This document shows, one piece after another, positions 56,291 to 64,000 of a DNA stretch of 64,000 nt. The notes under the pieces are model-generated. The model was not told the origin of the DNA, made no database searches, and saw only the letters and a program-made list of their open reading frames with translations. This stretch comes from Charina bottae (lineage: Eukaryota; Chordata; Lepidosauria; Squamata; Charinaidae), in assembly GCA_023362775.1 (NCBI GenBank), contig JALMGJ010000006.1, positions 51,823,501 through 51,887,500 on the forward strand, given 5' to 3'. Each line of letters opens with the position of its first letter. Position 1 is the stretch's first letter. The translations under genes were made by a program, and so were the position numbers.

Positions 56291-57059
56291 AAAAATTAGT
56301 GAAAGAATTCAGCTTTTGTTTCCCAATTCCAGCTAAATATTATGGCTATGTAAGTTCTGAACAGGTGCTTTGCTTCAGCAGTGAAGCATCTCTTTGAAGA
56401 TGCTTTATGAAGCAGTTTCTCTCTTTGGCTCTTGGAAGAATGAAACTGCTTTGTGGCTTCACTTTGCTCCTATGGCTTCAATGATCAAATGGCAAATAAC
56501 TTAAAGCAAGTGAAGGTTTAAACACCCATTTCTTTAAACGGAAGGTAAGCAGAAAGAGGAGAAAAGAGAAACAGCTTTAAAGAAAAAAAGCTCATGTTCT
56601 ATATAAATTGTTCATACCATGTTATTGTTAAACAAAGTTTTAATTATTTATAATCAGCTGGTCTTTAGAGTACATGGGAGAGAATATAATAATAATTGCT
56701 CTACAGAGAGAGAGTTCTGCAATACTACAGTAGCAGGAAATGAACTGATAAGACCAGAGATAACACCAACATAAGAACTCAGAGTTTAAAAAAAATTCTG
56801 CTGCTACCTCAAAATAATAAACTATTTATCACCAAAATAAACTCATGTCACTTCTGACCACATAAACTTCAGTTTTACCACAGCTTCCTTCAGCACTTTC
56901 AGTAGCCAGAAGAGGCTTCAGCCCTTTGTTATGTTTCATTTGCCAGAGAATGAGCAATATTTAGCACCACTTTGAGGCAAATTGTGTTATTGATGGAGGT
57001 CAGCATGACATGTAACACCTCCATGCTGCAAAGGACATCTCAGAGGCAAATTTGGCTAC
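56291..57059. other. Intergenic, nothing recognised
   Basis: No supported feature. Confidence 0.4.
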
Positions 57060-57067
57060 CTTGTATG

Positions 57068-57290
57068 CAGCGGTCCCCAACCTTTTCGGCACCCAGGGAC
57101 CGGTTGTGGAAGAAAATTTTTCCATGGACCGGGGGGGCAGGGTTTGCAGGCAGGAGCCAACTGCATGCACCGGGGGCGGGGTAATCGCACGCACCGGGGG
57201 GGCGGGGTTTGCAGGTAGGAGCCCCACGGCCCACTTCCTAACAGGCCACGGCCCACTAGTGGGCCACGGCCCACAGGTTGGGGACCCCTG
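57068..57290. mobile_element. hAT (Charlie-like) MITE
   Basis: The ends CAGCGGTCCCCAACCTTTTC and CAGGTTGGGGACCCCTG are inverted repeats of the hAT type. The interior has GGGACCGGTTGTGGAAGAAA and repeated GGCGGGGTTTGCAGG. Flanks (CTTGTATG / TTGTATAG) are similar but offset by one base. Confidence 0.75.
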
Positions 57291-57596
57291 TTGTATAGGC
57301 CTACTGAAAATGATGGTGTACCCAAATGAGGTTAAGTAGTGCTAACATAGTGTATTATTCCACCCTGCATAAACACTAGGATCCAGCTGCAGTATTCCTC
57401 TATCAAAAATGTAGACAAAAGCAAACCAAAATGTAGACAAATGGTTAGTCAGGATTAATATGAAAAAGATTAATAAATTGTTACTAGAAAAACTAACTAG
57501 ATAGTGTGATAGATAATTGGATCCTACAATGGCTATGTTCATGTTATCTATTAAACCATGACTTGTTTTGCCATTTATTATTGAATAACCATAAAA

Positions 57597-57639
57597 GTTT
57601 TCGGGCCTTTTGGCTATAAAATAAGATTTGATTTGATTT
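57597..57639 (+). mobile_element. 43-bp micro-insertion of a LINE/SINE tail
   Basis: TTGAATAACCATAAAA stands on both sides (57581-57596 and 57640-57655). Between them is only GGGCCTTTTGGCTATAAAAT-like sequence ending in (TTTGAT)n. This is an extremely 5'-truncated target-primed insertion. Confidence 0.8.
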
Positions 57640-57655
57640 TTGAATAACCATAAAA

Positions 57656-58758
57656 ACTTTGGGTCAAACTATAAAAATCTACAGAAGTTGCTACCAAAGT
57701 ATAATTATTTAGGGTAACAGAAGTGTAATTGTATTCTTTATACATAGAAATGTAATTTTATCTAATCTTTTCTTGGTTTCCTCTCCTCTTAACTGACAGG
57801 TCACTGATTGCCTCCAGAAGAGTTGCTAAATTCATTGCAGTTGCCATCACTATCAGGCTCTTAATTGTTTAGCTATTTTGGTAGCTTGAATACTTTTTAT
57901 TTTGTCTGCCTTTTGAAGTAGGCCAGGTCAGGGAACAGACAACACAAGGACTAAAGCCTGTCAGAATTCCCCTCTGTCCTCTCTCATATCAAACAGAATC
58001 AAGATGAGGTTATCTTGAGTTTATTTCCCACCCCCTCTTCTTTCCCGGGACCCAGTTGACATTTACTTAAAGGTTCTTGCATTCCTTCTTCAAGGTTATC
58101 TTTACTACATATGTATATTTTTGTCTATACCTTTTGGACATCTACAAATGGTCTATCTGTTGTCTAGCATGTGTATGTTGGTCTTTGATTAGAAAATTAA
58201 TTAATTAAATAACCTATATAACCAGAGTGACTTGATTCAAATTATATGCTAAGGGCCTTTCACCATAGCTCTGTTAGTGACAGCTATCCATTCTTATGCT
58301 GGCAGAAAACTCTACCAGCATAAAATTTGCTGTCCTGAATGACCATCCCTATTCATACCATGATTAGAAGCAAGTGATAAAATTTCCTAAGCCACAACCA
58401 GCAAACCATACTATGTGTGTGAGACATAGCACAACCCATCAAAGTGAGTATTGAACTGGCCCCAGATGATTAAAGAAACTGAAAGCTTCTCTGGATAGAT
58501 TTAGTGCAGCTATTTTTATAGCTATTATTTTTAAAATGATTGGGGAAAAAATAAAATCTCTAGTGACCTAGTTGGAGTTCACTTCATCTATCTCTTTTTG
58601 CCATACTTTCACCCATATGCATTCCAGTACAGCTATAGGGGGATGGAAAAGAAAACCCCAATTTTACAGATATTTGTGCCTACTGTCTCTTTCCCCAGAA
58701 TCCAAAAGAGGATTTTTTCAAGGTATATCCTTAAGGTTTGGACAAAACAAATCCCAGT
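57656..58758. other. Intergenic, nothing recognised
   Basis: No supported feature. Confidence 0.4.
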
Positions 58759-58770
58759 TTAGCTAGGTTA

Positions 58771-59106
58771 AGGTAAGGTAAAGGTTCCCCCTGCATATTT
58801 GTGCAGTCGTGTCCGACTCTACAGGCCGGTGCTCATCTCCGTTTGTTAGCCGAAGAGCCAGCGTTGTCCGAAGACACTTCCACGGTCATGTGGCCGCATG
58901 ACGCGCGTGGAACGCTGTTACCTTCCCACCGAAGTGGTACCTATTCATCTACTTGCATTTGCATGCTTTCGAATTGCTAGGTGGGCAAGAGCTAGAGCTA
59001 GTGCGGGAGCTCACTCCGCACGCAGGGCTAGGGATTCGAACCTCCGAACTTGCGATCTTCCGATCAACAAGCCTGGCGTCTTACCCACTGAGCCACCACG
59101 CCCCTA
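58771..59106 (-). mobile_element. tRNA-derived SINE with ACCTTT tail, with target duplication
   Basis: The tRNA head at the right end reads GTGGTGGCTCAGTGGGTAAG on the minus strand, with box-B-like GGTTCGAATCCC. The body and AGGTAAGGTAAAGG tail (plus-strand reading) match the copy at 37880. A 12-bp duplication, TTAGCTAGGTTA, flanks it (58759-58770 and 59107-59118). A third TTAGCTAGGTTA follows near 59134. Confidence 0.92.
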
Positions 59107-59149
59107 TTAGCTAGGTTACGTTAGAACCTATTAGCTAGGTTACCTTGGA

Positions 59150-60689
59150 ACTAACTTTTGATACAATGTGTAGTTAAGGTACTCTATTCTTTTCCCCCAA
59201 GGTTTAAGTTTAAACAATCTGGATTGGTATGTAAAATGTAGTCCTAATTATTTCAGTTTGATATGAAAGCCCCTATACCCCCTGCAAACTGGCTATCAGT
59301 TCAAACTGTCATAATGTAAAGGCTTGGTTTAAAAAACCCATGGCTAACATGGTGTGAACAAATAGCAAACAATTTCAGTCTTTCTTCAATCCTGTTCTTT
59401 TTAGCTCTAAATAATAAAACCAAAAGGAACAGAGCTATCCATGCCAAAATGTTCTGTCCAAGCAGAGGCGTTGAAGGGAGGGGGAACAAATGATGAAAAC
59501 AGACTTGTGCCTTTGTGACACGAACTCCACCCCTTCTCTGCATGCATCAACATCACATACACAAATGATGGGACAGAGCTCGCGCCATGATGGCATGATG
59601 CTGCTTCCATCATTTTGATGAAACCATTGGATCCTATGGAAGCTTCTGCACTGAAGTCTTTGAACCTTCATTTACTTCTCTCTGCGATTATTTCAAAGAC
59701 CGGACTAAGGGGAAGCAGGAAGATTCCATGCAACAGAGGCTGATGGGAAAGGAATCACCTTTGATAGATTTTTTTTTAATTCTCTTTTCTCATTTCTGGA
59801 AACAATTGTTAAAATATTCAGATCAGATGTTAATTTTTTAAAGTATGCTTCCAATTGAGTTTGGGGGAGAAATTGGTATTAAATACAAAAAACTAACTTG
59901 CGTCCTTAAGATAATAACTACAGTAATCTGTGCTGTTCTAAATTATGAATTTGGCCTGTTTCACAAATCTATTGAGCCAAAATGTTGCTTATTGTCTTGT
60001 TCACATACAGTCAGTTATTTTTAGACTTATGTGTCGTACAAATTTGAAACTTGGGTAAAATTGTAATTAAGATGAGGCATTTTAACTATAGTTTTTGTCC
60101 AAGATTTGTTGTACATTTGCTTACTTTAATTTATTTCACTGCAGGAATTTTTGTTCCACTATTCATATGCAATATAAGCTAATATGGTGTGTAACACTCC
60201 CTCCCTCCCTCTCTCTCTCTCTCTCTCTTTTATGTAGTCTTCACTATTTCATCCAATGTGCATTACTGTATTCAAAACAGGTCTGCATGTTAGCCTATGT
60301 TCCTATGGAGCCTTGGCTCTATCTACCTGTCTGTTGGGATAATAACAATAGAGGTTCCTGGCTTATTGCTTGTGCTTTTATTTCTAATTGCTTCCTGAGT
60401 GGCAGACATTTTTTGGTCACACATATGTCCATACAGACAGAGTGGATGGATATTTCTTTGTATAGTGTGCTATTTTTAACTGTTTGAAGTCATTTTGGTC
60501 AACCTAAATCAAAGCGTGATAGAGAAGATATTTTTAGCAGACAAAAATTATTATTATTATTTTAGAGTCATTGTTAAAGTTGGCACTTTAATCTATAGTG
60601 TTCAATATAGATAGAGTTAAACTTGGGGATTATGAGTGAAAAAATGCAGGTAGTGTTTTTGGTTTTTTTATAAGAATATTTCTATACTG
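59150..60689. other. Intergenic, with a (CT)n run near 60200-60228
   Basis: No gene is supported. The pyrimidine microsatellite is the only clear feature. Confidence 0.5.
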
Positions 60690-61090
60690 TTCTACTTTGA
60701 ATAACTCAAGGTGGTTTTTCTTAGAAGAAAAATAAAACTATCACAACATCAGAACATAATACAAGAATAGAAGGAAGCGCAGCCCAAGTCCACCATCTGC
60801 ACTAAAAGCTCATTGGAACAGGATGGTTTTAACTATTTTTGCAAGCAAGATGGGGTCTGCCCAAAGCTTAGTAGGCAAGGTATTCCATAATATGGGAGCT
60901 CATTGCTCTTCCTCATTCTACAGCATGTGTGTTAGGGACTGGATCAGCCCCCTCATAAGATGAATGTACAGGGGAGGCTGGTTCTTGTTGGAAAGACAAT
61001 CCTACAAGTGTACTGGCACTTTGAATTAGGTCCAGAAGCCTATTAGTAACCTGTGCAGTGATCTCAGCATAGGTGTAACACTGACTGCCC
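60690..61090 (-). mobile_element. Possible L2/CR1-clade LINE 3' fragment
   Basis: Blocks such as TTTGAATTAGGTCCAGAAGC and AGTGATCTCAGCATAGGTGT correspond, on the minus strand, to the 3' coding/UTR region seen reversed at 28.6-28.8 kb. It is decayed. Confidence 0.45.
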
Positions 61091-61319
61091 AAAGCTCCTT
61101 TCTCTCTCCACTTCTTAATGTTTTTAATTCGTAGTCATTCTTCTATGTAGGAGCTCTGTCATGTATATGATCACTGGGGTCTTGATTCTTAACTGCAGAG
61201 AAATAGTTCAAATGTTATGTTGATGATCCCTCAGAGTGTTTGTTATATAGGGCCACTGTTTTATTTAAATATTGAAAGATTGAAATAATATAATTTTTAT
61301 ATAATTTTTTTGTTTTTTT

Positions 61320-62985
61320 TTAAAAAGGAGGAATTATGACTACTAGAAAGCAAACAAGACGTGGATCTGAGGGACCTCTGAATTGGACTATATGAAAATG
61401 TTATTTGAAGAGTTCACATTAAAAGCCACACAATCTATTGCTCAGTCTTTTCAAGATATGAAAGAACAAGAGGATAAAAGATTTGCTGAATTTGAGAAAA
61501 GATTTGATCAGAAACTGGAAAAAATGGAAACTAAATTTGAGGGAAGAATTAAAAAGGTTGACAATAGAGTTGATGCATTAGAGAGTGGAAGAGAAAATTA
61601 TTTGGGCAGAATGGAAAAAAATTGATAAGGTGGGGGAAATTGCAATTGTCCCTTTTGGGAAGAATATCTGTGATTAAGATGAATGTTTTGCCTAGGATGT
61701 TATTTCTTTTCCAGACTTTACCAATTTTGTCATACCGTTTAAAGAATGGCAGAGAGATGTTTCCAAATTTATTTGGCAAGGCAAGAAACCAAGAATTAAA
61801 TATAAATTGTTACAAGATGCCAAAGAACGGGGAGGTTTGGGTCTGCCTAATTTGAAATTGTATTTCGATGCCTGTTGTTTGCTTTGGATGAAGGAATGGA
61901 TTACCTTGGAGAACAAGAAATTCATGTAAGATTGCAAAGAAATTTTGGAACCAAATACATATGTTGATGCAGAGTATATTACAAATACAGATTCCGTTTA
62001 AACCAGAATTATTTCTGTTGGGATTATTGGATTTACAAATAGAAAAACATTTTGTTAGAATTACACAATATATGATAACAGCAGCAAGACTTCTTTATGC
62101 ACAATTTTGGAAAACTCAGACTCTACCAACAGTACAAGAGTGGATGTTAAAATTGATGGACATGGCTGAAAATGATAAACTGACTTGTTTATTGAAAGAA
62201 AACTCAAGTTATCAATATCTCAAAGAGTGGAAACCATTGATGGATTATTTGCAAAATGCAGGAGGGGTAAAGCTTTTGAAGAGTAGATTAAATATAAAAG
62301 AGTATATTAGACAAAGAATTATTTCTATCTATTGTATGAAAAACCAACATTTAAGGCAGATTCTTTTATTTACATGACCAGAGATAGATTGGAAGTTATC
62401 CAATTTTCATATCTTTTTCTTACTTTTACTTTACTACACTTTTTCTTTTCTTTTTCTATATTTTGTATTTCTATTTCTTTTTCTGTCTCTAATTTTTAAC
62501 TATGTATTTTAAAATCCTAATAAAATTTCTATATATAAAAAAAAGAGAACAAGAAATTATTACAGCTCGAAGGACATGAATTAAGATTCGGGTGGCATGC
62601 CTATCTATGGTATGATAGTTAAAGTTAACAAGGATTTTAAAAATCATTTTATTAGGAATGCCATATTGAGAGTCTGGAATAAATATAAGGTAAGACTGTC
62701 TCCAAATGTATCGTTATGGTTGTCACCTCAGGAAGCTATTGTTAGAAGAGAAAATGTGGGAAGAATAAATTGGTTGAAATATAAAGATTTATTACAGTTT
62801 GAGGAGGGTAAACCAAAAATTAAAACAAGGGAAATGTTAGAACTGGATGGATTTACATGTCACTGGTTCACCTATATACAGTTGGTGGAATGTTTTAAAT
62901 TAGACAAAAAGAATTATAAATTTGTTAATGAAACATCTCGGTTTGAAATTCTACTCTTATTCTTAACAGTGGGACTCTAAGATGG
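61320..62985 (+). mobile_element. Internally deleted L1, interrupted by a nested L1
   Basis: It starts with an ORF1-like coiled coil (FQDMKEQEDKRFAEFEKRF, about 61383-61600). Within a few bases of 61622 it passes into ORF2 sequence from after the RT domain (SLLGRISVIKMNVLPRMLFL, then FQTLPI). The endonuclease, RT core and rest of ORF1 are missing. After the nested insert it resumes with LEGHELRFGWHAYLWYD and ends near 62985 without its 3' UTR. Confidence 0.8.
61923..62544 (+). mobile_element. Nested 5'-truncated L1
   Basis: A 14-bp duplication, GAGAACAAGAAATT, flanks it (61909-61922 and 62545-62558). It holds the ORF2 C-terminus (FVRITQYMITAARLLYAQFW, LKEWKPLMDYLQ), a stop, and a CTTTTTC-rich 3' UTR. 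The end reads AATAAAATT, a few bases more and a short A run. It belongs to the same or a sister family as its host. Confidence 0.9.
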
Positions 62986-63559
62986 ATATAGAATCAAAGC
63001 TCCCTTAATCGTTTGACATTATTAATTTCAGCTGATAATTTGGCCCATTTGGAGCTTTGTCCAACATTTTTCATGCAGGCATAGAAGTTTCATAGTTAAA
63101 TTAATACTGATATAAATGCCTGTAATTAACTAGTGCAGTCTATCCATCAGGCTCAGTTTTCCAGCATACATTCAGCTTCTGCTTATGTAGCATGAGCTGA
63201 ACAAAGTAGATGGTCTAATTAGGCATTTCTCTTGGAGAAGATTTTGCTTTAATCTTTTTCATTAAGCAAATATTTTTTCAAAGTTTGACATGTGGCTTAA
63301 CTGTAGTCAGGGAAGTGTCTGCCTGCAGTTCTAATTCGAAATAAAATCTCGTTCTGATCCAAAAATTTGGATAATGGGCTCATTCAGAGGAATTATGTTG
63401 TCTTTGCAGGACCAGAGCTCTGATCTAATGCTTGCTTAGGTTATATGACCTAATAGAAGGCAGAATCAGCTGTTTGTGCAGCAACTTGCATTGTTCTCAA
63501 AGTTCTGTTGTATAAGCCAGAGTTCATTCATGAACTTTCTCCGTTCATGGCACCCTTAA
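62986..63559. other. Intergenic, nothing recognised
   Basis: No supported feature. Confidence 0.4.
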
Positions 63560-64000
63560 TGTCTCAGTAATTTTAATATAAATTTATTAAAATTCTTTAT
63601 TAAAATATACATAGAAAAACAATACATAAACATATACAAATACATAAACCTGCAATTACAAAACTAAATGTCTAACTTAAAAAAACATATAACCCACTTC
63701 CACCCTTCACTTTCCTCATGGATCCATTAACCATTTCTTACTCTTTTATACCACTGTAGTCACTATTTAAATTTTCCGTTACCTCCCCTTATTTAATCTG
63801 TAAAACCCTTTAACACCAAGCTATTTTTTCTACTTGTGTGATATAATCCATAAACAGACGCCAATCTTTAATAAAAGCCTCTGTAAATTTCTTTCTCACT
63901 AGACCTGTCAGTTTTGCCACATCAAATCCATAACTTTAAATATCCAATCTTCAACATTTGGAGCTTCTTTATTTTTCTATTTCGGCATGTATTCTATTTC
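63560..64000 (-). mobile_element. L1 3' end continuing off the window
   Basis: Minus frames resemble the L1 ORF2 C-terminus (NVEDWIFKVMDLM, then FIKDWRLFMDYITQVEK). A 3' UTR and an A-rich end near 63560 follow (TTTATTAAAATTCTTTATTAA on plus). It is a different subfamily from the L1 at 61.3 kb. Confidence 0.65.

Noticed and set aside
60095..60487. 130-codon plus-strand frame
   Set aside because: It runs through a CT microsatellite, has no recognisable domain, and lacks gene context.

Overview
This is a stretch of vertebrate nuclear DNA, most likely from a squamate reptile (lizard or snake). The only cellular gene is CAND1, on the minus strand with 15 exons. The repeat content fits squamates: BovB/RTE, L1, L2/CR1-clade and CR1 LINEs, a nearly intact Penelope-like element, several hAT MITE families, and tRNA-derived SINEs, including the type whose tail reads ACCTTT. 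The species cannot be named from sequence alone.

Layout. (1) 1-3.85 kb: the end of an integrated Maverick/Polinton- or adintovirus-like element. It holds an open but edge-truncated DDE integrase, two small genes that each appear to be spliced with an 88-bp intron, duplicated TATA promoter units, and an outer ETS/CRE/AP-1 motif array. (2) 3.85-8.45 kb: LINE 3' ends, a SINE and two hAT MITEs. (3) 8.46-15.14 kb: a three-level nest. A solo LTR is split by a head-to-head Penelope-like insertion, which is itself split by a 2.3-kb non-autonomous L1-like element with a 21-bp target duplication. (4) 15.1-22.9 kb: SINE, a 5'-truncated BovB carrying a hAT MITE, and another reverse-transcriptase fragment. 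(5) 22.9-53.7 kb: CAND1 from 3' UTR to CpG-island promoter. The exons total 3,693 nt (1,230 codons plus stop) and all 14 introns are GT-AG. The introns carry many repeats, including a 1.34-kb GC-rich palindrome in intron 1. (6) 53.7-64 kb: intergenic DNA with MITEs, SINEs, a 43-bp micro-insertion with a 16-bp target duplication, an internally deleted L1 carrying a nested L1, and a further L1 end running off the window.

The most unusual part is the left edge. There, two compact spliced genes with cysteine-rich first exons sit behind reiterated promoters next to an intact integrase frame. All family assignments are by eye. No database search was run.
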